A DNA stretch of 64,000 nt from Caprimulgus europaeus (lineage: Eukaryota; Chordata; Aves; Caprimulgiformes; Caprimulgidae): contig OU015528.1 in the NCBI GenBank assembly GCA_907165065.1, positions 26,494,015 through 26,558,014 of the forward strand. Reading direction: 5' to 3'. Made by a program: the position numbers and the translations under genes. Positions 50,901 to 61,480 of the stretch are shown here, one piece after another. The notes below the pieces were generated by a model. That model made no database searches. It saw only the letters and a program-made list of their open reading frames with translations, and was not told the DNA's origin. Each line of letters begins with the position of its first letter. Position 1 is the first letter of the stretch.

Positions 50901-53900
50901 CGAAAATTTACTTTAAAATTTAAAAGGTGTGATGCACTCATTTTCATGCAAGAATTAACTAGGTAGTTCAGTCCTAGCTGTATATGACGTGTTTGCAACT
51001 GGGGATGAAGGCACTAGCAGAATACCCTCGTTTATCACAATAAACACTATCCATCTGTGCCAAAACAAACCCCCAATAGTTGGGCAAGCCAAGATCTGGT
51101 GTCTCTGCCCCACTGAAAAATGGATATGAAGCTCCTTCTCATACAGCTCTGCTGATTCATGATAGTTGGCAGGCAGCTTTTGTCCTTGTAAGCCTGTGCC
51201 ACTGTACCTGTGTCCACGTTTAGAAATCTGGCTTAATTTTGACTAAACAAGTAAAATGGAATTAATTTATTCACACTATGAACATGCTTAGCATTTGCTG
51301 ATTGGTTAGTATGTTGGAATTGAGACATGCCCATGACACACAATGTCCAAAGAAGGGTAACGAAGTTGAAGGGTTTATAGCACAAGTCTTATGAGGAGAG
51401 GCTAATAGAATTAGGGTTTTTTAGTCTGGAGAAAAGGAGGCTGAGAGGAGACCTTATTGCCCTCTACAGCCATCTGAAAGGAGGTTTTAGCAAGGTGGGT
51501 GTTGGTCTCTTCTCCCAAATAAGAAGCGATAGGACAAGAGGAAACAGCCTCAGTTATGCCAGGGGAGTTTAGATTGGATATTAGGAAAAATTTCTTCATT
51601 GGAGGGTTGTCATGTATTAGAACAGCTTGCTCAGGAAAGTGGTGGAGTCACCATTCCTGGAGGTATTTAAAAGACATGTAGATGTGGTGCTTAGGGACAT
51701 GGTTTGGTGGTGGGCTTGGCAGTGCTATGTTTACAGTTGGTACTGGATGATCTTAAAGGTCTGGAACCCCCACCCTGTCAGGCAGAGGGGGTGGACCTGA
51801 GGCAGCCTCTGCCCTGTTGCTGTCAGGCAGAGGCAAGGGACCAGGGAGATGAGGAGGGTTGGAAGAAAGTCACAGTTCGACATCATGGGCGACCTCCTTC
51901 TCTACCTGCTTTGCCCCCTCAGGTGCCCCTCTCTAATAGGTTTGAGGTCCTGCCTCTTGAAGGAGAGGTTGGTGAAGACGTGGTGCAAGGCCCACCTACA
52001 AGGCCACATAGGAAGAGGCGGGTGACTCAGCCCCTGAAGACTGCCTCTGACAGGAAAGAAAGAAGGGTCATTGTAGTAGGCGATTCCCTTCTGAGGGGGA
52101 CAGAGGGCCCGATATGCAGGGCTGACCCTCAGCATAGGGAAGTGTGTAGTCTTCCTGGAGCCTGGATCAGGGATATCACCAGGGCACTTCCCAACCTGGT
52201 ACACCTGACAGACTACTACCCACTGCTGATCTTCCAGACAGGTGGGGAGGAAGCTGCATCCCGTAGTCTGAAGGCAATGAAGAAAGATTTCAAGGCCCTG
52301 GGACAACTGCTGAAAGGGTCTGGAGCACAAGTGATTTTCTCTTCCCTCCTTCCACTTCGAGTGCTGATGTGCGATGGAATGGCAGAATTAAGGCCACAAA
52401 TGACTGGCTCCAGGACTGGTGCTTCAGGCAGGGCTTTGGGTTCTTTGATAATGGCTGGTTTTATAAGACACCAGTCCAGACAGTGATACGTGGGGAAGGT
52501 TTATCTCGCAGGGGCAAAAGGAGGCTGGGGCAGGAATTGGCAGGGCTCATTTGGAAAGCTTTAAACTAGATTCGAAGGGGGAAGGGGCTACAGCTGGGCT
52601 TGTGCCAGTGGGGCAGCAGTCTAGAATCGATGAAGGCTGGGAGGCCTCCCACCCCCCTAGGCTGAAATCGGTGTACCCGGCTCGCTCCCTGCAATGCCTG
52701 TACACCAATGCACGCAGCGTGGGGAATGAGCAGGAGGAGTTAGAAACCCGTGTTCGGTCAGGGGATTGTGATCTGGTGGCAATTACAGAGACATGGTGGG
52801 ACAGCTCACATGACTGGAATGTGGCCATGGATGGCTGTGTCCTTCTCAGGAAAGACAGGCCAGCAAGGCAAGGTGGTGGAGTTGCCCTTTACGTGAGAGA
52901 ACAACTGCAGTGTATTGAGATCTGTCCAGGGGAGGATGAGGAGCGCGTTGAGAGTCTGTGGGTGAGAATCAAGGGGCAGGCTGGTATGGGTGATACTGTT
53001 GTGGGTGTCTATTACAGGCCACGAGATCAGGGTGAGGAAGTTGATGAGGCCTTCCACAGGCAGCTGAGAGCAGTCTCACAATGTCATGGGGGATTTTAAC
53101 TACCCTGATGTTTGCTGGAGGGACCGCTCAGCCAGCCACCCACAATCCAGGAGGTTCCTCCAGTGCATCGATGACAACTTCCTGATGCAAATGGTGGATG
53201 AACCAACTAGGAGAGGAGTGCTGCTGGATCTCATCCTTTCTAACAAGGAGGGCCTGGTTGAAGTGGTAAAGGTTGAGGACTGCCTGGGCTGCAGTGACCA
53301 TGAGATGGTGGAGTTCAGGATCTCATGTGGCAGGAACAGAATTTCAAGCAGAATTGCAACCCTGGACTTCAGGAGGGCAAACTTTGGTCTTTTCAAGCAA
53401 TTGTTGGGGGAAATCCCATGGGAAAGGGTACTTGAAGGTAAAGGGGCCCAAGATAGCTGGTTAGCATTCAGGGACTGCTTCTTCCAAGCTCAAGATCAGA
53501 GCATCCTGACATGTAGGAAGTCAAGGAAGGGAGCCAGGAGACCTACTTGGTTAAACAGGGAACTGCTGGGCAAACTCAAGTGGAAGAGGAGAGTTTACAG
53601 ATCATGAAAGGAGGGGTTGGCCACTTGGGAAGAATATAAGGCTGTTGTCAGAGGATGTAGGGAGGCAACTAGGAAAGCTAAGGCTTCCTTAGGATTAGAC
53701 CTTGCCAGAGGGGTCAAGGACAATAGGAAGAGCTTTTTCAAATACATAGCAGATAAAGCCAACACTAGAGGCAATGTAGGCCCACTGATGAATGAGGTGG
53801 GTGCCCTGGTGACAGAAGATACGGAGAAGGCAGAGTTACTGAATGCCTTTTTTGTCTCTGTCTACTCTGCCGGAAGCTGTCCTGAGGAGCCCCAGACCCC

Positions 53901-56900
53901 TGAGGCCCCAGAGGAAGTCAGGACAAAGGAGAAGTTTGCCTTGGTTGATGAGGACTGGGTTAGGGACCAATTAAGCAATCTGGACATCCATAAATCTATG
54001 GGTCCAGATGGGATGCACCTGCAGGTGTTGAAGGAGCTGGCTGAAGTCATTGCTAGACCACTCTCCATCATCTTTGCTAAGTCATGGGGAATGGGAGAGG
54101 TGCCTGAGGACTGGAGGAAAGCAAATGTCACTCCAATCTTCAAAAAGGGCAAGAAGGAGGACCCGGGTAACTACAGACCGGTCAGCCTCACCTCCATCCC
54201 TGGAAAGGTGATGGAACAACTTATCCTTGGTGCCATCTCTAGGCATATCAGGGATAAGAGGGTCATTAGGGGCAGTCAGCACGGCTTCACCAAGGGGAAG
54301 TTGTGCTTGACCAACCTTCTAGGCTTTTATGAAAATACAACCAAGTGGCTAGATGATGGTAGAGCAGTGGATGTGGTCTATCTTGATTTCAGTAAGGCAT
54401 TTGACATGGTCTCCCACAGCATCCTCGCTGCTAAATTGAGGAAGTATGGACTGGATGATCAGGTAGTGAGATGGACTGTGAACTGGCTGGTGGGAAGAAG
54501 TCAGAGAGTGGTGGTCAATGGGGCGGAGTCTAGTTGGGGACCTGTGTCTAGTGGAGTCCCTCAGGGGTCGGTACTGGGTCCCGTACTATTCAATATATTC
54601 ATCAGTGACCTGGATGAGGGAACAGAGGGCACTGCCAGCAAGTTTGCTGATGACACAAAGCTGGGAGGAGTGGCTGACACACCAGCAGGCTGTGCTGCCA
54701 TCCAGAGAGACCTGGACAGGCTGGAGAGCTGGGCGGGGAAAAACTCAATGAAATATAATAAGGGCAAGTGTAGGGTGTTGCACCTGGGCAGGAACAACCC
54801 CAGGGTCCAGTAGAAATTGGGAAATGATCTCCTAGAGAGCAGTGTAGGGGAAAGGGATCTGGGGGTCCTGGCGGACAGCAGGATGACCATGAGCCAGCAC
54901 TGTGCCCTTGTGGCCAGGAAGGCCAATGGCATCCTGGGGTGCATTAGAAGGGGTGTAGTCAGTAGGTCAAGAGAGGTTCTCCTCCCCCTCTACTCTGCCC
55001 TGGTGAGGCCACATCTGGAATATTGTGTCCAGTTCTGGGCCCCTCAGTTCAAGAAGGACAAGGAACTGCTTGAGAGAGTCCAGCAGAGAGCCCCTCAGAT
55101 GATTGAGGGAGTGGAGCATCTGCCTTGTGAGGAAAGGCTGAGGGAGCTGGGCCTCTTTAGCTTGGAGAAGAGGAGACTAAGGGGTGACCTCATTAATGTT
55201 TATAAATATATGAAGGGTGAGTGTGAGGAGGATGGAGCCAGGCTCTTCTCAGTGATGTCCAGTGGTAGAAAAAGGGGCAACGGGTGTAAGCTGGAGCACA
55301 GGAGGTTCCATGTAAACATAGGAAAAACTTTTTCACTGTGAGAGTATCAGAGCACTGGAACAGGCTGCCCAAGGAGGTTGTGGAGTCTCCTTATCTGGAG
55401 ACATTCAGGACCCGCCTGGACGCCTTCCTGTGTGAACTCATCTAGGTGTTCCTGCTCCGGCAGGGGGATTGGACTAGATGATCTTTTGAGGTCCCTTCCA
55501 ATCCCCAACATTCTGTGATTCTGTGTCTTTTCCAAGCAAAAAATTTCTATGATTCTAAGTAGTAGTTCTGTGATTCTCTTGTTTGAAAGAGCAAGAGGCT
55601 TGGCCTAATATCAACTGGGTGCTAGTTATATATCAAGTATAGATTGTAGTAGAAACACAGGCTTTCACATCCTGGTAAACAAGATAAAATTGCAAGAATT
55701 TGGTACAGTTAACCATAAGTGGGTACTCGTTGAGCTTTCATGTAACTGTCCTTCTGTATATCAGTATAGTTATGTGATGGAAACTTCTGTGTGAGGTTAA
55801 AGCACAGAGCAGTTTTATTTTAGTTTCAGAGCATGTCTTCTTTGTAAGACAATAAACTAAAAAAACCCCCAAAACAATAAAGAAAAAAACATTTGAAGGA
55901 TGTTCAGCAAGGGAAGGGTAGATCAAACTTTGTGGCTGTGTATGAATGTGCATCCAGTCTCTACTTTGCATCAGTATGGCTGTAGGCTGGCTTTCGATTG
56001 CCCTCTGATGAATTTATATGGTGGTCTCTGAAATCAGAACAAACTTTTTTTTGCACGACAATATTTAGCAGTTTGTGAGTTTAATGTATTTCTAGAGAAA
56101 CTATTGGTGCTATTGTGACTTCTACTATTATTAAAAAAACTAGTTTGAGTATCTTTCCCCCCCCACCAAATTGCACATGCTAACTCAAGTCTCTGCATTT
56201 ATAGCTTCTGTTTTTAAGGCCTATAGAAAAAATATCTCACTAAAGGAAGAAGACTTAAAATATAATCTTTTATTCATGTTTTTGTTTGCTTTTCATTGCA
56301 TTTGGCTTATATAGTACTTGGTTCTAGAAAACTGCATTTGTACCTTTTGCAACTGTGCAATTTTTGCTTAATAAACAAAGGATTTCTTTAATTGGTAAAT
56401 TGTGTATGACATTTTATTTGAAGGAAATTAACTAAATTAATTCTGCATTCTAGCAAAAAGCTATCCAAAACTTAAGTTAAAAGAAAAAACGAGAGTGCTA
56501 AAACTGTCTGTCACTTGAATCCTCAGATCACCTACTGCATTGTATTGAGAAGGTGCTTATCTGTTCAGATTATGAAGCAGGGACTGTCTTCACTGTAATC
56601 TCCATAGTGTGGAGTATGTTATAGACATGAAGAAAGTATTTTCAAATGGGCTCTTTGTTTTACAGGCTTTACAGGTGTAACTTTCTTTATTGCATTTCTA
56701 AATTAACGTAAAAGTCTCTGAGAAAATATGTAGCTAATGCTTAAAAAAGAAAAGTAGCTGATGCTTAGAAGGTAGCTAGTGCTACTGCTTTAAACTTTCA
56801 AAAGAGACTTAAACCATGTTGAAAATTTTTCTTCTATAATTAAACTAGTAATGCCTAGGGATTGCATCTGCATGGTGTCCAATTAGATTTAATAAATTAC

Positions 56901-58187
56901 TCCACCATCAGACTGTCATGATTTTTAATGTTTGTTGTTTCCCTGTGCTATTTCAGCTTTAAGATTATTATATTTAGAAATAACTTGTTGGTTTTACTTT
57001 TGTGTATTCACTACAGATTTCCAGGTGTTAAAAACAATACGATTTTGTTTGTTTTGTGGTTTAGGATGATTACCATAGAGTAGTAAATGTTGTGCCCAAG
57101 AAACCACCACTGCTGGAAAGACCTGGGGATGGAAATTACAGTCGATATGATGATTACAGTCACGCTGAGTACAGAGACTATGAAGAGGGTCGCAGTTTTG
57201 CCCATGACCGAAGAAGTGGCCCTCCACACCGAGGTGTACATAAGGTGATTCTTCTCACATGTTTATGATGTTTATCTTCTAATTAATGCTTGAATACTGA
57301 ACAATTAAAATATTACTGAGCATTGATGTTACTGCTGTTCTTATAAACTGAAATAGAATGAATAAAAAAGACATCTAGGTTTTGATACGTGGTACTTTTT
57401 TGCAGTTACTGTGCTCCTAAGACTCTTGTGATTATATGGTAATACCTGTTTGCTGCTGCTTACAGTTCCTAGCTACTCGATTGACTTAGAAAAGAGCTCT
57501 TGTCCAGCTCTGTGGAAAGCTCGGACTCTGAAATGGGAAAACAAAAGCGGCCAGAAGTCCTCTCTGTAATGAATGCATTGCAAAGTTATCTGGATGAATA
57601 GAAGAGTGATTGCAAAATCTTTTCATTTAACAAGTCCTTGCACATGCAATTTGATGAATGTTCACTACCTATGCTTCTAAGTCGCACAGTTGTTCACTTA
57701 AATTCTGTCACAATGCTGGATGCATTTTTTTTTCCCCCAGTAGCTATACTTAAGTACAAAATCTATGATCCCATTTCTGCTGCCTTCTCCAGTCCAGCTG
57801 TTTGAAATTGTGTAACTTCAAGCTGGTGATGATAATTTACATTTCAACGAGGAAAATTTTCTTTTTTTTTTAAAGTCAGGTTACATGTATTTAGTTTGGA
57901 AATATTTGTAGTCTCTGTGTTTTGTACAGCATTTCAAAGTTGCTCTCTTTAGTCTTTATAAAGGAAGAAAATAAGAGGAATGGGGTAGCGTGAATACACT
58001 GAGAGGGACATAATTAATACTTTCTTTTAGCTCATTAAATGCTTTGGTTTTCCAGTAACTCACTATACCTCATATCTGATGTTGAGATACACGTCACACC
58101 ATTGTTTTGTGTATATGTTTTGCAGGATGAATCAGGATATAGATGGCCAAGGGATGATCATCCTATGAGTCGTCAGCCTGAATACAG
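47938..58187 (+). CDS. PPHLN1: PPHLN1, periphilin-1, N-terminal part (gene continues beyond the window)
   Basis: Join 47938, 49045-49136, 57065-57244, 58126-58187. It gives about 111 residues beginning [20 protein letters not shown], then [40 protein letters not shown] and [11 protein letters not shown] to QPEYR, closely tracking human periphilin. Human proteins are about 370-460 residues, so most of the gene, including the Ser/Arg-rich middle and the C-terminal helices that bind TASOR, lies to the right. Periphilin is a nuclear RNA-binding HUSH-complex subunit that helps silence retroelements by H3K9me3. This N-terminal part is disordered and rich in Arg, Tyr and Asp, consistent with the family's self-assembling domain. 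Met8 is a second in-frame start used in shorter human isoforms as I recall. The gene is head to head with ZCRB1 across the CpG island. Confidence 0.95.
49045..49136 (+). CDS. PPHLN1: PPHLN1 coding exon 1 (residues 1-31)
   Basis: The exon starts TGGCGTATCG after TTTAG, so its first two bases finish the ATG begun in the upstream exon. It encodes [20 protein letters not shown] onward to PRIHPD and ends at a codon boundary before GTAAGT. A self-contained ATG (Met8, 49065-49067) allows translation from this exon alone. Confidence 0.95.
49474..50548 (+). mobile_element. Solitary ERV LTR (~1.1 kb) in a PPHLN1 intron, sense orientation
   Basis: It opens TGTATTGGGTTTGTGTGG and closes CACCACAACA, with near-matching 5-bp flanks (ccatg at 49469-49473, ctatg at 50549-50553). 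Its opening and its 'gttgagtctgttttgcc' and 'attggtgagtgat' segments are shared with the LTR at 16958, so the two are related. The interior has a degenerate modular array around 'catggagg...gctggagcag'. These modules create open frames up to 170 codons on both strands, which are not genes. No internal provirus is present. Confidence 0.82.
50549..51343 (+). other. PPHLN1: PPHLN1 intron sequence, nothing recognised
   Basis: AT-rich intron between the LTR and the nested CR1 elements. Confidence 0.55.
51344..51761 (+). repeat. Older CR1 LINE fragment, left part of an interrupted copy
   Basis: A plus-strand CR1 3' region begins near 'gtccaaagaagggtaacg' and runs to 'gatgatcttaaaggtc', where it breaks off inside its 3' UTR. 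The missing end (tcttttccaagc ... tctatgattcta) resumes at 55526, on the far side of a younger CR1. Confidence 0.88.
51762..52569 (+). pseudogene. CR1 ORF1 remnant with SGNH/GDSL-esterase-like domain
   Basis: The first frame (to about 52360) carries [17 protein letters not shown], whose GDS is the nucleophile-serine block of SGNH hydrolases known in CR1 ORF1. [14 protein letters not shown] lies where the family has a Gly-x-Asn block, and there is a SSLLP segment. A frameshift near 52360-52375 moves the rest to another frame ([18 protein letters not shown] to LIWKALN, stop at 52569). The C-terminal block, where the family has Asp-Gly-x-His, reads GEGLS, so both the Asp and the His appear lost. 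The N-terminus is cut by truncation; the Met at 51704 belongs to the older CR1. Confidence 0.8.
52570..53607 (+). pseudogene. CR1 ORF2 endonuclease part, frameshifted
   Basis: An APE-like endonuclease is recognisable from [27 protein letters not shown] (catalytic Glu region), [20 protein letters not shown] (Asp/Asn block) and [10 protein letters not shown] (the terminal Ser-Asp-His block). The N-terminal half runs in one frame to 53099 and the rest in another from 53086, so a small deletion near 53075-53090 has broken it. The second part ends at TGA 53605-53607, probably a mutated Trp codon. The true start of ORF2 is unclear, since the open frame starts upstream without a convincing ATG. Confidence 0.88.
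53608..55341 (+). pseudogene. CR1 ORF2 reverse-transcriptase part with in-frame stop
   Basis: It runs in the same frame as the preceding segment beyond the TGA. It shows [51 protein letters not shown] (motif A), [14 protein letters not shown] (motif B) and [11 protein letters not shown] (motif C). It meets TAG at 54811-54813, where the copy at 22961 has Tyr, and resumes in the same frame (54817-55341) with the C-terminal [10 protein letters not shown] and [12 protein letters not shown]. Only two point nonsense changes interrupt this part. Confidence 0.92.
55526..55576 (+). repeat. Older CR1 LINE, right part (3' tail) resuming after the nested insertion
   Basis: It begins tcttttccaagc and ends with 'tctatgattctaag' plus a degenerate 'ttctgtgattct'. 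Joined to 51761 it restores the standard 'gatcttaaaggtcttttcca' wording of its CR1 subfamily, seen intact near 38960-38985. Confidence 0.88.
55577..57064 (+). other. PPHLN1: PPHLN1 intron sequence
   Basis: AT-rich intron ending at the TTTAG acceptor of the next exon. Its 55761-55792 segment recurs almost exactly at 58908-58939 (see findings). Confidence 0.6.
57065..57244 (+). CDS. PPHLN1: PPHLN1 coding exon 2 (residues 32-91), with possible tandem donors
   Basis: Between TTTAG and AAG|GTGATT it encodes [20 protein letters not shown] through [12 protein letters not shown]. An alternative donor, GGT|GTACAT at 57235/57236, would drop nine bases and remove the residues VHK without changing frame. 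The shorter join gives HRGDESGYRW, which is the human form I remember. Confidence 0.92.
58126..58187 (+). CDS. PPHLN1: PPHLN1 coding exon 3 (partial codon at its end)
   Basis: It follows TTGCAG, encodes [20 protein letters not shown] and the first two bases of an Arg codon, and is followed by GTATTT. The next exon expected in the family (beginning around DMRDG) was not found in the remaining 5.8 kb. Confidence 0.93.
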
Positions 58188-58489
58188 GTATTTTATAAGA
58201 CTTCACAGTAGTGCCATGCATAGGGTGGGACTATTTAGAGCATTTTTCTTTGTTATCAAAAAGGTTTGTAGAGCAGAGCAATAAAATGATAGAGATGTGG
58301 AAAAGGACATCAGATGAAGTAAAATAAGATAGTGGAAAAGTGGCTTCTAGTTACATTGTTTGAAATACAAATTAAATAAATGGTATGACATGAAAGTCTC
58401 TATTTTAGTATTTGTTTGGTAAGGATCGGAGTCATAATGATAGCATCTTTAGGGTGTTAGCCTGGGACTGTAAGTAACTTAGATATGGA

Positions 58490-59100
58490 ATAATAAAATC
58501 ATTTTGGTTGGAAAAGACCTTTAAGATCATTGAGTCCAACTGTAAACCTAACACTGCCAAGCCCACCACTAAACCATCTCCCTAAGCACCACATCTACAT
58601 GTCTTTTAAATACCTCCAGGGATGGTGGCTTTACCTCTTCCCTGGGCAGCCTGTTCAAATACATGACATCCCTTCAGTGAAGAATTTTTTCCCAATATCC
58701 AATCTAAACCTTCCCTGGCGTAATTGAGGCTGTTTCCTCTTGTCCTGTTGCTTGTTACGTGTGAGAAGAGAACAACATCCACCTTGCTAAAACCTCCCTT
58801 CCAGTAGCTGTAGAGAGCAATAAGGTCTCCCCTCAGCCTTCTTTTCTCTAGACTAAACAAGCCCAGTTCCCTCAGCCACTCCTCATAAGATTTGTGCTCT
58901 AGACCCTTCAGTATAGTTATGTGATGGAGACTTCTGTGTCCAAGCCAGGAGAATACTGTGGGAAACGATGTCAAAGGCTTTACTAAAGTCTAGGTAGACA
59001 ACATCCACAGCCTTCCCCTCATCCACTAAGCAGGTCACCTTGTCATAGAAGGAGATCATGTTAGTCATGTTAGGGCATCTCCCTGACAAGTCACACTTTT
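58490..59100 (-). repeat. Rearranged CR1 LINE fragment, internally deleted
   Basis: The plus strand begins with the complement of a CR1 3' end (ggttggaaaagaccttt), runs through the ORF2 C-terminal region to about 58910, then after ~30 bp of non-CR1 sequence picks up in the reverse-transcriptase region (minus-strand [18 protein letters not shown], motif A). The FADD motif and everything between are missing. The fragment lies antisense in a PPHLN1 intron. Confidence 0.85.
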
Positions 59101-61408
59101 TACATGACTTCAGGGAATTCTTTGGTCTAATATTTGCTTCTGTGGCTGCAGTACCTTGGGGCCACGATACTGTGGAGAGATGCCTGTGGCGTTTTAAAGG
59201 TTTCTGGGATGGATAATGGGATTGACTCTGGTCCCTAGCAGGAAAGACTTGGGTGGTGAGTGTGCAACTCCTAGGTTGGTATATATGTGCTCAAGTGGCT
59301 ACTCCCTTAACAGGATTATGAAGTTCACCATAGCCTTGTTCTGACCTCCCTGTTTTCTCAGCTGGACTGAGAAGTAGTTATTTCCATCATACATCACATT
59401 AATTTCTGAGTAACAGTCTCAATATGAAGCTATTGCTAGCAATGGCAATACAGTGCTGTGGGGCTACACGGTTGCAGGAGATATCTATTGCTTTGAATGT
59501 GATGATTTAGATGTAGTATAACTAGGTTAATACATAACTTCATTTATAAAAACCACTTCATATACCATAAGGGTATGTATACAGCAGACCTCTCAAAATT
59601 GCTTTCTTGAGGCTAGAAGCAACAGTAAAGGGCTTTGAAAAGTAGTAAGTGTTCTATAGAAATTTGTGTAGAAGTTCTTGCATCTTTTCCTCCCACTTCA
59701 GAAGAATCAGAGTTGTTTAAAGCTGGTGATGGGGAGAGTGAGGAGGTGGGGAGAAAGACTGAGAAGACTCTTAGTGCCAAGCAGTTGATTTTACACAGAA
59801 CAAGAGTGGCACCCAGTGGTCAAAAAGATTGTCTTAAATGTATTCTGATTTCTTTCATTTAAAATGTGAGGATAAAATGTCGTCTTGTTTTGGTGATTGC
59901 TTTAAAAATATGTTGTGTGGTAGGTTATAGTCCCATCTGAATCTTTGTTGTGTGTTTCAGACTATCTAAGTGTTATATAAGTGCAATAACACTGTGGAAG
60001 AGCTTCATAGAGATACTTGGTTCAGTTGAGGATATGGGGATAAATTTGTAATCGAATGAAACCCTACTGATTTATTGTATAAATATGCATTAGCATGTCA
60101 GTAGTCTGATTGTACAGAAGAGCACAGGAATAGTAAATAACCTTGAATGTCAAATCCTGTGATCAGACTGCTAAACATTTGTAGCATTACATGCTTGGTA
60201 ATACTTAATTATTATTTTTTTTTTTCTCACTATTGAGCTATGTAGTGGATCTAAAAAGAGGAAATCAAAGTACAGTACTCAGTATATGTTATCTCCTATG
60301 GGGAAAACACTGATTACTTAACATTTCAAAGACATTTGCACTGTAAAACATGAGTTTAAAAAATGATTATATGCAAAAATTTTTTCTCTTTCAGTATGAT
60401 GAAAGTTATTTTGGGCAAGTTCTTCTGGAGCACATATAAATACTTTATTTTTCCTTGAGGTAGTAGAAGGAGATTTAAGATTACTTTAACCAGAAGTACT
60501 TTTTAAAAAATTGCATGGAACATGGTCAAAACATAGTACAAAGTTAGATTTGTGAAGCTGAAGTCACTCAGGAGAATTGTAACATTTAATGGGTTTTCAT
60601 AGTCAGTACAGTGACTATAAATTCTAAGAAGAATAGCTCTTTTATTGACATAAATAATCGGTTTTCTGGAGTATTTTTAAGGACTCATTCTTCAGCTAAA
60701 AGTGTGCTGTAAGAAGTTGTTGTCAATATTAAGTTTAGTATTTCCTCTTAAGCATTAATCATTCACGTTTTCCTGCTTTGCTTTTTGGCAACTTAACTGT
60801 CAAAAAGTACTTTCTGATCTCTTACTCTTTCCATTTTTGTTCCTCCTATCTCTCTTTGGAGTGTGAAAAACATTAGTCAAGATTCTCCCAAAGTAAAAGA
60901 AGCTGCTTATCTGGAATATCAAAAATCCTTAAATGATGCTGAATTTTTGGGGAGTGGAAGTTTCCTGTGTTGGAAAAAGCATGTTAGGTTTTTTTGGGGT
61001 GGGTCTTTTTTGTTGCTATAGTGGTTTCTTTTGTGGATTTTTTTTTAAGCTTCTTGCCTTGCACTTAAAAATAGGAAGTGCAGGCCTACTTAGCAGTTGC
61101 ATAGCTGTGGCTTGAGCTGTGATGTGTCCACTGACCAGAAGCAATTCTCTTGAGTGACAAGAGGATTGTTGAGGTTCTACCACTTGCCTTAGCTATCTTT
61201 TTTCTTTCCTTCTTCCTTCTCATGGAGCTATGCTTCAGTTTTGAATCAGATGTCGATTGCCAATAGTCTACCATTGAGCAGGGAGTTACTGATCCTTCTG
61301 CTCTTTCCTGGACCACTCAGTTTTTGAGAGTTGTTAGCCCTGTTTTATACTATGCTCAGTGAACAGCTCTCATCCTGACCTTGACTTCTTTATGGTAACA
61401 CATTTTTT

Positions 61409-61480
61409 TATATGTAAAAAATAAAGTAATTTATATGTAAAAAATAAAGTAAATTTTTATATGTAAAAAATAAAGTAAAT
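61409..61480. repeat. Three-copy minisatellite, 23-26-bp unit
   Basis: The core tatatgtaaaaaataaagta starts at 61409, 61432 and 61458. The core is identical in the three copies and the length varies only in the T-rich spacer. It supplies three overlapping AATAAA hexamers on the PPHLN1 sense strand, though nothing else suggests a polyadenylation site. Confidence 0.85.

Larger units (their letters stand above)
51762..55525 (+). mobile_element. Near-full-length CR1 LINE inserted into the older CR1
   Basis: This ~3.76-kb plus-strand element contains an ORF1 remnant with an SGNH-esterase-like core, an ORF2 with APE-type endonuclease and reverse transcriptase, a 3' UTR and an octamer tail (cattctgtgattctgtg). 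It is somewhat 5' truncated relative to the ~4.5 kb usual for full-length CR1. ORF1 has a frameshift. ORF2 has a frameshift inside the endonuclease and stops at 53605-53607 and 54811-54813, so it is inactive. It lies inside a PPHLN1 intron in the sense orientation. Confidence 0.93.

Noticed and set aside
27723-58193. U12-type (minor-spliceosome) introns in ZCRB1 or PPHLN1, a natural test for autoregulation by ZCRB1
   Set aside because: The donors seen (GTAAGT, GTAAAT, GTGAGT, GTATGT, GTACAG, GTGATT, GTATTT) are all U2-like. None has the ATATCC or GTATCC consensus.
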